Shown: piece by piece, positions 32,192-42,221 of the stretch
How positions within the stretch are numbered: position 1 is the stretch's first letter
Layout: every line of letters begins with the position of its first letter
Assembly: GCA_963833745.1 (NCBI GenBank)
Contig: CAWHZD010000001.1
Location: 62,001-126,000, forward strand
Direction of reading: 5' to 3'
From: AP-15 sp963833745
GTDB lineage: Bacteria; Pseudomonadota; Alphaproteobacteria; ATCC43930; CGMCC-115725
Length of the DNA stretch: 64,000 nt
The notes under the pieces: model-generated
What the model was told of the DNA's origin: nothing
What the model saw: only the letters and a program-made list of their open reading frames with translations
Databases searched by the model: none
Made by a program: the position numbers and the translations under genes

Positions 32192-33159
32192 ATGATCGAC
32201 GCGGCAATCGTCGGTCTCGGCCGCTGGGGCCGGATCCTCGTCGAGGCGGTGCAGGGCAAGAGCGCTCGCCTGCGTTTCACCCGCGCGGTCGTTCGCAGCC
32301 CCGACCGGCATCGCGATTTCGCGGAGAGGGGCGGGCTCGGTCTCGCCGCCGATTTCGCGGCAGTGCTGGCCGACCCCGACATCGACGCGGTGGTGCTGGC
32401 GACGCCCCATTCGCTGCATCGCGAACAGATCCTCGCCGCGGCGGCGGCCGGCAAGCACGTCTTTTGCGAAAAGCCGCTGACCTTGACCAAGGCCGAGGCG
32501 GTGCAGGCGGTCGCGGCTTGTCAGGCGGCGGGCGTAGTGCTCGGCGTCGGCACCGACAAGCGGTTTCAGCCGGCACTGCGCGAGCTGGCACGGCTCGTCA
32601 GAGACGGTGAGCTCGGCACTATCCTTCATCTGAAGCGCATTTCAGCAACGAGGTCGCCGGCTCGTTTTCGGAATGGCGGTTCTCGCCCGAGGAGTCGCCG
32701 GCGGGCGGGCTGACCGGCACCGGGATTCACATGCTCGACATGCTGATCGGACTGGCGGGGCCGGTGCGCCGGGTGCAGGCGCTGCTGTTGTCGCACAAGC
32801 CGCCGCCCGACCCGCTCAACAGCCTTTCGGTGCTGCTCGAATTTGAAGCGGGGATCAGCGGCACCCTGGCGGCGGTGCGGTCGACCCCGGCCTTTGCGCG
32901 CGTCCACGCCTTTGGCCGCGCCGCCTCGGCGGAAGTGTTGGGGCGCACCGAGCTCGTGCTGCGCAAGAGCGGCGCGGAACCCCGGCACTTGACTTTCGCT
33001 CCTGTCCACTCGGTGCGGGCCAACCTCGAAGCCTTTGCGGGAGCCGTCGGCGGCGAGGCCCCTTATCCGATCCCGACGATCGAAATCCTCGCCACCGTCG
33101 CTGCGTTTGAGGCCATTGTCGGCGCCGTCAAATCCGACGGGCAGGTCGAGCGAGTGTGA
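32192..33159 (+). pseudogene. Gfo/Idh/MocA-family oxidoreductase split by a one-base deletion
   Basis: The N-terminal NAD(P)-binding part (GLGRWGRILVEAV, VVLATPHSLHREQILAAAAAGKHVFCEKPL) reads from ATG 32192 in one frame, and the C-terminal part (HFSNEVAGSFSEWRF, TGTGIHMLDMLIGLAGP, EILATVAAFEAIVGAV) reads in the next frame to 33159. At about 32632 the sequence CATCTGAAG needs one extra G to give the normal HLEAHFSNE join. Both halves keep good codon bias, so the lesion is recent or a sequencing error. The intact enzyme would be a 320-residue sugar or sugar-acid dehydrogenase. Confidence 0.8.
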
Positions 33160-33358
33160 AACCTCGCTGCGCCCTGCAGACCGTTTGCCCCCTCGGTGCG
33201 GTTTGGCGGACGGTATGCCGGCAGCCGCGCTGCTGTCGAGGGTGCCAGGCGACGATCCGCGCGTGTCGGCTTGATCGGCGGCGCGGCAAATTTCCCGCGG
33301 GGTTGTCGGTGGCAGGCAGATTGGCCACATTAGGCGCTTGATCAGCCGGGGCAGGCCG

Positions 33359-35041
33359 ATGGCGAACGAGACGGCGACGACTATCGCTGGGCGCGACTTT
33401 ATCCGCGACATTATCGAGAGTGATCTCGATACCGGGCGGACAGCCGAGGTCGTGACCCGGTTTCCGCCCGAACCCAACGGCTATCTCCATATCGGCCACG
33501 CCAAGGCGATTTGCCTCAATTTTGGGGTGGCGCAGGAGTATGGCGGGCGTTGCCATCTGCGTTTCGACGACACCAACCCTACCCGGGAAGAGCAGGAATA
33601 TATCGACGCGATCGAACGCGATGTGCGCTGGCTCGGCTTCGACTGGGGGCCGCATCTTTACCATGCTTCCGATTACTTCGAGCAGCTCTACGACTGGGCC
33701 GAGCACCTGATTCGCGCCGGCAAGGCCTATGTCGACGACCTGCCGGCGGCAGAGATGCGGGCGATGCGCGGCAGTTTGACCGAGCCAGGCCGCAACAGCC
33801 CCGATCGCGGGCGAAGCGTCGAGGAAAACCTGGATCTGTTCCGCCGCATGCGCAGCGGCGATTTCCCGAATGGCGCACGGGTGCTGCGGGCGAAGATCGA
33901 CATGGCTTCGGGCAACATCAATCTGCGCGACCCGGTGCTATACCGCATCCTGCACGCCGCACATCCGCGCACCGGCAGCAAATGGTGCATCTATCCGAGC
34001 TATGATTTCGCGCACGGCCAATCGGACGCGATCGAGGGCGTAACCCATTCGCTGTGCACGCTGGAATTCGAGGATCACCGCCCGCTGTACGACTGGTTCT
34101 TGGACAATTTGCCGGTACCGTCGCGGCCGCGGCAATATGAGTTTGCGCGGCTGAATATTAACTACACGGTCCTGTCGAAGCAATTCTTGACCGAGCTGGT
34201 GCGTCAGAACCGGGTCGACGGCTGGGATGACCCGCGCATGCCAACCTTGGCGGGTTTGCGGCGACGCGGGGTACCGGCGGCGGCCATTCGCGACTTCGCC
34301 CGCCGGGTCGGCGTCGCGCGCGCCAATAGCCTCGTGGACGTCGGGATGTTCGAACATGCAGTACGCGAGCATCTGAACGCAATTGCAGAACGGCGCATGG
34401 CGGTGCTCCGCCCGCTAAAGGTCGTCATCTCGAACTACCCCGAGGGCGCGAGCGAAGAGCTGGAGGCGGTCAACAACCCGGCAGATCCAGCCGCGGGCGC
34501 CCGGCGGATTCCATTCGGCCGTGAGCTTTACATCGAGCGGGACGATTTTCTGGAGAACCCGCCCAACAAATTCTTTCGTCTGGCGCCGGGGCGCGAGGTG
34601 CGGCTGCGCTACGCCTATTTCATCACTTGCCGCGACGTCGTGAAGAATGCGGCGGGAGAAGTCGTTGAGCTGATTTGTACTTATGATCCGGCGACACGCG
34701 GCGGCGACGCGCCCGACAGGCGCAAAGTGCGGGCGACATTGCATTGGGTTACGGCGGCCCACTCACTGCCGGCAGAGATCCGCCTTTACAACCCGCTCTT
34801 CACCCGTGCCGACCCCGGCGCCGAAGGCGATTTGTCTGCCGACCTCAACCCGAATTCGCTCGAAACCCTGAGCGAGAGCCGCATCGAGCCGGCGCTCGCC
34901 GCGACGGAGGTGGGCGAGGCGCTGCAATTCGAGCGGCAGGGTTATTTTTGCCTCGACCCCAATTCACGGCCGAACCGGCTGGTCTTCAACCGCGCCGTCG
35001 GCTTGCGCGACAGCTGGACCAGAATGCAGGTGAGCAGCTAA
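33359..35041 (+). CDS. glnS: Glutaminyl-tRNA synthetase
   Basis: A 560-residue class I synthetase. The ATP motif is RFPPEPNGYLHIGHAKAICLNFG, the second signature is VLSKQFLTELV in place of KMSKS, and LRFDDTNPTREEQEYIDAIERDVRWLGFDWG and WCIYPSYDFAHGQSDAIEGVTHSLCTLEFEDHRPLYDW are GlnRS-specific. The C-terminal beta-barrel anticodon domain is complete. ATG 33359 has GGGGCAGG upstream. Many alphaproteobacteria instead use GluRS plus GatCAB, so its presence is mildly notable. The gene is single, between the Gfo pseudogene and the prs operon end. Confidence 0.95.
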   Translation: MANETATTIAGRDFIRDIIESDLDTGRTAEVVTRFPPEPNGYLHIGHAKAICLNFGVAQEYGGRCHLRFDDTNPTREEQEYIDAIERDVRWLGFDWGPHLYHASDYFEQLYDWAEHLIRAGKAYVDDLPAAEMRAMRGSLTEPGRNSPDRGRSVEENLDLFRRMRSGDFPNGARVLRAKIDMASGNINLRDPVLYRILHAAHPRTGSKWCIYPSYDFAHGQSDAIEGVTHSLCTLEFEDHRPLYDWFLDNLPVPSRPRQYEFARLNINYTVLSKQFLTELVRQNRVDGWDDPRMPTLAGLRRRGVPAAAIRDFARRVGVARANSLVDVGMFEHAVREHLNAIAERRMAVLRPLKVVISNYPEGASEELEAVNNPADPAAGARRIPFGRELYIERDDFLENPPNKFFRLAPGREVRLRYAYFITCRDVVKNAAGEVVELICTYDPATRGGDAPDRRKVRATLHWVTAAHSLPAEIRLYNPLFTRADPGAEGDLSADLNPNSLETLSESRIEPALAATEVGEALQFERQGYFCLDPNSRPNRLVFNRAVGLRDSWTRMQVSS

Positions 35042-35177
35042 TGGTGTGGCGGCATGCCGAGGAGGTTAAGGGCAGCTCATCAACGCCACATAGACTCATC
35101 GGATCCTGATGCTGACAGCGGCGATCGGCGGCGCCGCACCAACACCATGCGGCGGGCGTCGGCGCCGACTTCCGCCC

Positions 35178-38100
35178 TCAGCTGTGCTTGATTTCCGCTA
35201 GCAGCTTCTCGGCCTGGGGTTTGTCGGCAAAGGAGATCCCGGAGCCGAGCAGCTTTTCGAGCATCGTCTGGGCGTCCGCGGCGCGTCCCGCGCGATGAAG
35301 TGCCGCCGCGAGATGGTAGGCGATGGCGGGATCGGTGGGGGCCGAGACATTGGCTGCCGTCAGGTAGGTCACCGCTTTGCCGGCGTCGCCTTGGGCCAAG
35401 AGGATCCAGCCGAGAGTGTCGTCGATCTGCGGGGCGTTCGGCGCGGTAGCCACCGCTCGCTCCGCCAGTTCCCGCGCCTTGTTCAGATCGCCCTTTTGCT
35501 GGTAGAGCCATGCGAGGTTGTTCAACACGGCCGGATCGACGGGATGCGCACCAAGGATCTTTGAATATTGCGCGATTGCAGCGTCATAATTCTTCTTTTC
35601 GAGATAGAGCGACGCCAGGGTTGAGGCGACGACGTAGTTGGTCGGGTCGGCGGCGAGACGTGCATTGAGCAGCGACTCCGCCTTGTCGGTGTTGCCCGCG
35701 CGGTTGTAGAGCCGGGCCAGGGCGGCGATCAGCTTTTCATTGGTCGGCCTGGCCGCAAGATCGCGCTCGAGCAGTCCGATCGCTTCCTTGTTGCGTCCCG
35801 CCTGATCCAACAGATTGGCTGACACCAGATCGTAGACGCTGTTGTCGGGATCGTTCTTGGTGAGGTCGCGCGCTTCGGCCAACCCGGCATCGACGCCGCC
35901 GATTTTCCCTGCTGTTTCGATAAGATCGGCCTTGATCGTCGGGTTCTGCGGAGCGCGTTTGAGTGCCGCCCGCAGCACCGACTGGGCTTCGACATAATTT
36001 TTCGCCGTGTTCAGCAGTGAAACATAGCGCAACAGGATGTCGGTGGAGTTGGGTGCGATTTGGTAGGCGCGTTTGTATGTGGCGGTCGCGCTCTGTAGGT
36101 CACCGGCGCCGAATTGGGCGCGGGCCTGCGCGTCGAGAACCTCGACATTTGACGGAAATTTTGCGGCAAGCTCGTCTGCGGTGGACGTGGCAGATTTCCA
36201 GTCTTCGCGCATGATGTAAAGGTTGACGAGCTTGATCCCCGGGTCGGGGTTTTGGGGCGCCGCAGCGCCGGCGCGCTTGATCTCGTCGACAGCCTCGGCC
36301 CATTTTCGTTCCGCGAGAAACACATCGGCGAGGCCCAGCAGCGCAGTAACGTCGTTGGGCTTTTGCGTCAGCAGGTCGCTGTAAACATTTCTCGCATCGG
36401 CGGTACGCCCGGTCGCCAGATAAAGCGGCCCAAGCACCGCACGCACCGGCGCATTTTTGGGGTCGGCCTGTAATCGGCTGGTCAGCACCCCTTCGGCTTT
36501 GCCGAAATGTCCGGAACGGATATAGACGTGAGCCAGCGCCACGGCCAGCAAGTCGTCGGTCGGTCGCGCCGCCAGCGTCTTTTCGAGGAGCGCAGCGGCG
36601 TCGTCCCAGCGCCCCGCATTCTCGTATATCTGACTCGCCACGACCGGATAGGCGTCGCTGCTCGGATCGTCCTTGGCGTACATATTAGCCCTGGAAATCG
36701 CGGCATCGACCCCGTCGAGCTGGGCTGTGACGCGAACAAGATCGGCTTTCAACGCGCTGTTCTTGGGATCGCGGTCGATGGCGTCCTTGAGGACGCCGCT
36801 CGCCTCGCGGTAATAGCCGGTCGAGGTGAGCAAGGTGAGGAAGCGCGACAGGAGCGGCTTCGAGTTGGGCGCCAACTCGTGCGCTCGCTTATAGCTTGCA
36901 ATGGCGCCATTGGTGTCGCCGGCTTCGAGCTGGGTCCGGGCCTGCACCTCCAGGACGTTGAGATTGGCCGGGAACTGGGCGTTGAGCGCGGCCGCCACAG
37001 CCTTGGCGTTGTTCCAATCCTGCCGCATTTCGTAGACGCGCACGAGAGCAAGCCCCGGGGCCGGGTCGTCCGAAGCAACAGTCCGAGCGTGATTGATGTA
37101 ATCAACTGCCTCCTGCCACTTCTTTTGGGTTACGGCGACGCTCGCCAAACCCAGCAAGGCGGCTTCGTCATCCGGTTTTTTTGCCAGCGCCTCCTGATAC
37201 AATTTCTGAGCGTCGTCGGCGCGCCCAGCCGATAAGTAAAGCGCTGCCAAATCGCTTCTTGCAGGGGCGAAATCCGGATTTGCCGCCAGCGCGGCACGGA
37301 ACGCTGCTTCCGCTCCCGCGACGTCCTTTTGGGCGGCTTTGACCATGCCCGACAAGCTCTGGTAGAGCGGATTGTTCGCGTCGCGCTGGAGCAGCGCTGC
37401 GGCAACCTGCGCCGCCTTGTCGAGTTGCCCGGCGCGCAGTTGCGCCAGTACCAGGGTCGGACCGGCCACTGGCGCACCGGCCTGAGTGTCGAACACCCGC
37501 TCGAGTCCCGCAACACCTTCCGCGCCGTGGCCGACACCGATCTCCGAGATCGCCATACGGGTCTGGATCGCCGGGTTGTTGGGGTCGATTGCCGCCGCCT
37601 TGTCGAATTGCTGAAGCGCCAATTCGGGCTTGCCGGCAGCCATATAGGCGTTGCCGAGCAGAGTCAGGGTTTCCGCATCTACTCCCGGTTTGGCGGCGAC
37701 CGGCTTCAGATAATTGATTGCGCGAGCCGGAGCATGCTGGCGCAAGGCGGCCGCGGCGGCTATCCGCGCCGCCCGGACATCGCCTGGAACCAACGCGAGA
37801 TATCTGTCGAGGATCGTTTCGGCCTGCGCATATTGTCCGAGCGCGAATTTAGTAGCGCCCTGTAGGTAATAGCCGGCCGAGTACTGGGTGAACATCGGCG
37901 ACACGCGCTCAAATATGCGGTCGGCCTCGACGAACTGCCGCTGCTTGGCTGCCTCGAGCGCGCGCAGATAGTTGGCCATAAAGGCGTTGGGATTGGCCTT
38001 GAGGATCGGGTCGAGATCCTCGTCCGCAAGCTTGTACTTGCCTTCCGCGATGTTCAGGCTGGCGCGGCTCAGGCGCGCCGCGACGCTCCTGGGGTCGATC

Positions 38101-38786
38101 TGGAGAGCCGCATCGAAATGGCTCATCGCCGCCTGCGTGTCCCCTTGCGCGCGCGCCAATTCCCCCTTCACCTGCAGCGCCTCGACCGAGCGCGGGTTGG
38201 AAGACAGCGCCGCGTCGAGCAGCTTGTTCGCTTCCGCCGGTTTACTCGCCGCCAGCAGCCGCGCCATGGCAACCTTTGGCGCCACCGCATTGGGATCGAG
38301 TTTGATTGCATCTTGCATCAAGGTTTGGGCTTTGGCGTTGTCGCGCGCACCTGCTGCCGCCATGCCGAGTGCCCAGCGGACCTGACTTTCGAGAGCTGCG
38401 GGCCGATTGCCCGGCTGGACCAGGTCGGTAAGATCGGCGAACCTGCCCTGGCGCAGCAGAGCCTCGTCGAGGACCGGCAGGTAGTCGATCTCGGCGGCGT
38501 TGTGCTCGCGTGCCGCACGCGCCTCGCGTTCGGCCGAAATCGGATCGCCGAGCTGCAGGTAGACGCGGGCGAGGCGGGCTCGCAGCTTGCCGTCATCCGG
38601 GGCGGCGCGCACCGCGTTGCGCAGATCGATCAAGGCAGCCTTCAAATTGCCGCTGGCGACATCCTGATCGGCATTCTTGACCGAGGCCGGCGTGTCCGCG
38701 GCATCAGCCGAGGGAGCGGCGGCCGTCAGAACGGCCACCCCCAACACGATGCAAAAACTCGAAAAACGGCGGCGAGCTCGAAGCAT
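35178..38786 (-). CDS. prsT: PrsT-like TPR-repeat protein of an XrtA/PEP-CTERM locus
   Basis: A 1202-residue exported protein, almost wholly TPR repeats after a Sec signal (ends near PSADAAD). Known PrsT proteins are about 900 residues and often lipoproteins; this one has no lipobox. The extra length comes from an internal duplication of about 272 residues: the block with LALVRVYEMRQDW recurs as IKLVNLYIMREDW, and flanking TPRs match in order. GAGGA 6 bases upstream sets the ATG at 38786. It is last in the operon, 27 bases after prsR. It is thought to help build or export the matrix that PEP-CTERM proteins join. Confidence 0.8.
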   Translation of the reverse strand: MLRARRRFSSFCIVLGVAVLTAAAPSADAADTPASVKNADQDVASGNLKAALIDLRNAVRAAPDDGKLRARLARVYLQLGDPISAEREARAAREHNAAEIDYLPVLDEALLRQGRFADLTDLVQPGNRPAALESQVRWALGMAAAGARDNAKAQTLMQDAIKLDPNAVAPKVAMARLLAASKPAEANKLLDAALSSNPRSVEALQVKGELARAQGDTQAAMSHFDAALQIDPRSVAARLSRASLNIAEGKYKLADEDLDPILKANPNAFMANYLRALEAAKQRQFVEADRIFERVSPMFTQYSAGYYLQGATKFALGQYAQAETILDRYLALVPGDVRAARIAAAAALRQHAPARAINYLKPVAAKPGVDAETLTLLGNAYMAAGKPELALQQFDKAAAIDPNNPAIQTRMAISEIGVGHGAEGVAGLERVFDTQAGAPVAGPTLVLAQLRAGQLDKAAQVAAALLQRDANNPLYQSLSGMVKAAQKDVAGAEAAFRAALAANPDFAPARSDLAALYLSAGRADDAQKLYQEALAKKPDDEAALLGLASVAVTQKKWQEAVDYINHARTVASDDPAPGLALVRVYEMRQDWNNAKAVAAALNAQFPANLNVLEVQARTQLEAGDTNGAIASYKRAHELAPNSKPLLSRFLTLLTSTGYYREASGVLKDAIDRDPKNSALKADLVRVTAQLDGVDAAISRANMYAKDDPSSDAYPVVASQIYENAGRWDDAAALLEKTLAARPTDDLLAVALAHVYIRSGHFGKAEGVLTSRLQADPKNAPVRAVLGPLYLATGRTADARNVYSDLLTQKPNDVTALLGLADVFLAERKWAEAVDEIKRAGAAAPQNPDPGIKLVNLYIMREDWKSATSTADELAAKFPSNVEVLDAQARAQFGAGDLQSATATYKRAYQIAPNSTDILLRYVSLLNTAKNYVEAQSVLRAALKRAPQNPTIKADLIETAGKIGGVDAGLAEARDLTKNDPDNSVYDLVSANLLDQAGRNKEAIGLLERDLAARPTNEKLIAALARLYNRAGNTDKAESLLNARLAADPTNYVVASTLASLYLEKKNYDAAIAQYSKILGAHPVDPAVLNNLAWLYQQKGDLNKARELAERAVATAPNAPQIDDTLGWILLAQGDAGKAVTYLTAANVSAPTDPAIAYHLAAALHRAGRAADAQTMLEKLLGSGISFADKPQAEKLLAEIKHS

Positions 38787-38813
38787 TGCCAATCCTCTTC
38801 CGGTGTCCGGCAG

Positions 38814-40184
38814 CTATCCGTCGACACCGAGCTGGTGCTGCTGCATCAGATCGTACAGCGTGGGCCGGCTGATCCCGAGCAATTTGGCTGCTTTCGACAA
38901 GTTCGCGCCGGCCTGGGTCAACGCCAATTGAACGACCTCCCGCTCGGCCCGCGCCCGCGCGGCGCGGATATCGAGTGATTTGCCTTCGTCCTCGCCGCTC
39001 GGCAGGTCCAGGTCGGCGGCAGAGACCAGCGGTCCTTCAGTCATCACCACCGCGCGCTTCACCCGGTTCTCAAGCTCGCGCACATTGCCGGGCCACGCAT
39101 AATCCCGGATCGCAGCCAGCGCAGAGCCGGCAAGGCCACGCGCGACGCGCCCGTATTCCGCAGCGAACCGCCGCAGAAAGAAGCTGGCGAGGATGATCGC
39201 GTCAGTCGGCCGATCACGCAGCGCGGGAATCCGCACGGTGACCTCGTTCAAGCGATAAAACAGGTCTTCGCGAAAGCGCCCTTCGGCCATCATCCGGTCG
39301 AGGTCTTGATTGGTGGCGCAGACGATCCGCACGTCGACCTGCACCGGGCGGCGGCCGCCGATCCGCTCCACGATCTGATCCTGCAGAAAGCGCAACAGCT
39401 TGACCTGCATCGGCAGCGGCACGTCGCCGATCTCGTCGAGAAAGAGCGTACCCTGATGGGCGCTTTCGATCCGGCCGATATTCTGTCGAAGAGCGCCGGT
39501 AAAGGCGCCTTTTTCATGACCGAACAGCTCGCTTTCGAGCAAGGTCTCGGGGATCGCCGCGCAATTGATCGGGACAAACGGCCCGCTCGCACGCCGGCTG
39601 AGCTTGTGGATGGCATGGGCAAGCAGCTCTTTGCCGGTGCCGCTTTCGCCGAGCAGCAGAACCGCGACATCGGTCGGCGCCAGCTTTTCGATGTTGCGCA
39701 GCATCCTCAGCATTTCCGGGCTGGTCGCGATGATGCCGTCGATGGGGGAGCCGGTCGCGGCGTCGGTAAGGCGTCGGTTCTCGGCCTCGAGCTCGAACAT
39801 CTGCTCAGCGCGGCTGACGATCATCCGCAAAATATCGATGTCGATCGGCTTCTGGTAAAAATCGTAAGCGCCCAGTGCGATCGCGCGCAGCGCATGCTCG
39901 CGGGTCTCGTTGCCGGTGGCGATGATGACCTTGGTCGCGGGAGCGAGCTCGCGGATTTCGGACAAGGTCGCCAAGCCTTCGGATGCGCCGTCGGGGTCGG
40001 GAGGCAGGCCGAGGTCGAGGATCGCGACCGGCACCTGATGCCCACGGATCAGCCCGACCGCTTCCTGACGGTTGGCGGCGGCATGCACCTTGTGTTCGGA
40101 AAAGGCCCAGCGCAGCTGACGCAGGAGCCCGCTGTCGTCGTCGACGATCAGCAACGATCTGGCGGCGGCGGTTACGGTGTTCAT
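38814..40184 (-). CDS. prsR: PEP-CTERM-associated sigma-54-dependent response regulator
   Basis: A 456-residue three-domain regulator. Residues 1-130: receiver, with SLLIVDDDSG, phospho-acceptor Asp in VAILDLGLPP and Lys in FYQKPID. About 150-380: AAA+ sigma-54 activator with Walker A GESGTGKE, the sigma-54 contact GAFTGA, and LFLDEIGDVP. C-terminus: Fis-type HTH (AGANLSKAAKLLGISRPTLYDLMQQ). ATG at 40184 overlaps the prsK stop by 4 bases. In XrtA systems PrsK/PrsR with sigma-54 turn on PEP-CTERM genes and polysaccharide genes. Targets in this window would carry GG-N10-GC promoters. Confidence 0.93.
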   Translation of the reverse strand: MNTVTAAARSLLIVDDDSGLLRQLRWAFSEHKVHAAANRQEAVGLIRGHQVPVAILDLGLPPDPDGASEGLATLSEIRELAPATKVIIATGNETREHALRAIALGAYDFYQKPIDIDILRMIVSRAEQMFELEAENRRLTDAATGSPIDGIIATSPEMLRMLRNIEKLAPTDVAVLLLGESGTGKELLAHAIHKLSRRASGPFVPINCAAIPETLLESELFGHEKGAFTGALRQNIGRIESAHQGTLFLDEIGDVPLPMQVKLLRFLQDQIVERIGGRRPVQVDVRIVCATNQDLDRMMAEGRFREDLFYRLNEVTVRIPALRDRPTDAIILASFFLRRFAAEYGRVARGLAGSALAAIRDYAWPGNVRELENRVKRAVVMTEGPLVSAADLDLPSGEDEGKSLDIRAARARAEREVVQLALTQAGANLSKAAKLLGISRPTLYDLMQQHQLGVDG

Positions 40185-42142
40185 GCGACAGCGGAGGGTG
40201 CAGCCGTCTCGCGGTTTTCGACGAGCGGCAGGATGATGCGCATTGTCGTCCCGGTCCCTGGTCGCGACACAACCTCGAGATCGCCGCCCGCCATGCGGAT
40301 CAGCTCGCGGGTCTGAAACGCGCCAATGCCGTAACCGCCTGCTTTCGTGGAGCGGAACGGCAGAAACAGCTCGTTGCGGATGAAGGCCTCGTCCATCCCG
40401 ACGCCACGATCCACGACATCGATCAGGAATTGGCTGGTGCTGCGGTGCGCGCGAACGACGACAGCTTCGCCGGAAGGCGAGGCGTCGAGGGCGTTTTGCA
40501 CGAGATGATTGAGCGCAGAGCGGAGTTTGTCGGGCGTAATCGTCACAGAGCAGCCTTCGCCCTCGGGAGCGATCTGGGCGGCGATCGAGAATTCCGCCGC
40601 CACCGCGGCGGCGATTGCGGCGGGGTCGGCCAGCAGTGGGGCGGGAGCACCATCGGCTTTGAGTTGGCTCAGCAGATTGTTCATGCGCGCGACCGAATCT
40701 TCGACGGTTTGCAGCATGTCGCGCTGAAATTCGGGGTTGTCGATGTAGCGACGTGCATTGGTCATGATAAGGCCCAGCTGGCTTGCTAGATTCTTGATGT
40801 CGTGGACGACGAAGGCGAAGCGTTTGCTGTATTCGGTCAATAGTTCCGAGTCGCGCAATCCCTTGGTGGAACGCTCTTCGGCGAGATAGCTGGCGGCTTG
40901 GCGACCGGCCGCGCGCAGCAAATCGAAAGCCTCCCAATCGAGCGCCACCGCATGCGTCGGCTGATCTAGCACGACAAAGCCGACGACTTCACCGCGATGC
41001 GACAGCGGCACCGCCAGCCAGGCTCGGACCGAGGCAAAGCTCCAGCGCTCGCATGCTTCGTCGCTCGGGCATTCTTGGATCCAGCCGCCATCGCGGAACC
41101 CCGCAAGAAACATATCGTCGGCGGCAACGGCGGCGCCGTGTTCGCTTCGCGCGCGCCAGCCAGCGGTAGGGCGGTAGCCGATCCCGGGGCTGACGGACCA
41201 CAGCGTTCCGGCGGGGCTGTCGACGAATTCGGCGAGTGCACGGATGATCCTCACCTGCAAATCTTCAGCCTGCCGGGGGTCGGAGATCAGTTCGATGAAC
41301 TTGAGCCATTCGATCCGATAGTCGTAGCGATGGGTAAAGAAATTCCTCGAAATCAGAAATTTGAGGCGCTGCTGGAAGCTTCCCGAAGAGAGCACCGTGA
41401 CCAGAACGACGATGCTCCCCAGCAACATCGCCAACTGCAGAACCAGCCCCCAATCGTCACCGAACCTGCGCAACAGCATGGCGACGACGGCGACGGCCAG
41501 CAGAAAGCAGCCACTGGCGAACAGGGTCGCGGTATGCAGCACGACCTTTCGGGAAACATGGATGTCAACCCGCCATTCGCGGTTGCGCGCCATCGCCAAC
41601 GCCAGCAGCGGCACCACGAACACCGCGGCAATCGCGCGCCCGAGCGCCAAGCCGGGATCGACCCGGCCGCGGGTGATAAAGGCGTCCGAAAACAGAAAAA
41701 GCTCGTAGGCAAAGAGCAAGCCCAGGGCCAGGCAAACCGGCCAGACGTGCCAGCGACGCGGCGGGTCGGTGTTGCGCCATAGGTTTTCGATCGTCAGCAG
41801 ACCCAGGACGCCGAACCCAATGCGGACCAGGACCTGGACATAGAGGTCCCAGACGCCGAAGCCGACGGCCAGGACGAACACGTCAACCGCGACCGCGATG
41901 CCGCAGAACAGTGCCGCCGCCGCGAGGTAGCGTCGGCCGATCTCCGAGCTGTTACCGGTTCCGGCGGTGACGAGCCAAACGGCAAACAGCAGCCAAGCGG
42001 ACAGCCGGACACTGTCGAGCGTGGCCAAGATCGCGGTCGGGACCACTGGCGACGCTGCCGTCGCTGCGGCCCATACGGCCGAGGCAAAACAGCAACAGAT
42101 GATCGCCGCCCCGGTCCTGCTTGTCCGCCCGCGCAAGACCAT
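40181..42142 (-). CDS. prsK: XrtA/PEP-CTERM-system sensor histidine kinase
   Basis: A 653-residue membrane kinase. The N-terminal 250 residues contain about eight hydrophobic helices, then a GAF domain (about 290-420), then the kinase core with the phospho-His in FVVHDIKNLASQLGLI, and ATP-lid motifs NHLVQNALDASPSG, VVDRGVGMD and GGYGIGAFQTRELI. The ATG at 42142 is listed, but the frame continues upstream with a clear hydrophobic helix (SGCALAFILIIGLMV), so the real start is probably a non-ATG codon near 42211, where AGGA lies 8 bases before a CTG. It is co-operonic with epsB and prsR. Confidence 0.9.
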   Translation of the reverse strand: MVLRGRTSRTGAAIICCCFASAVWAAATAASPVVPTAILATLDSVRLSAWLLFAVWLVTAGTGNSSEIGRRYLAAAALFCGIAVAVDVFVLAVGFGVWDLYVQVLVRIGFGVLGLLTIENLWRNTDPPRRWHVWPVCLALGLLFAYELFLFSDAFITRGRVDPGLALGRAIAAVFVVPLLALAMARNREWRVDIHVSRKVVLHTATLFASGCFLLAVAVVAMLLRRFGDDWGLVLQLAMLLGSIVVLVTVLSSGSFQQRLKFLISRNFFTHRYDYRIEWLKFIELISDPRQAEDLQVRIIRALAEFVDSPAGTLWSVSPGIGYRPTAGWRARSEHGAAVAADDMFLAGFRDGGWIQECPSDEACERWSFASVRAWLAVPLSHRGEVVGFVVLDQPTHAVALDWEAFDLLRAAGRQAASYLAEERSTKGLRDSELLTEYSKRFAFVVHDIKNLASQLGLIMTNARRYIDNPEFQRDMLQTVEDSVARMNNLLSQLKADGAPAPLLADPAAIAAAVAAEFSIAAQIAPEGEGCSVTITPDKLRSALNHLVQNALDASPSGEAVVVRAHRSTSQFLIDVVDRGVGMDEAFIRNELFLPFRSTKAGGYGIGAFQTRELIRMAGGDLEVVSRPGTGTTMRIILPLVENRETAAPSAVA

Positions 42143-42221
42143 CAGGCCGATAATCAGGATGAACGCCAGCGCGCATCCTGAATAGACCGTTTCGACGACG
42201 ATCCGGGCCAGTGCCGTTGTC

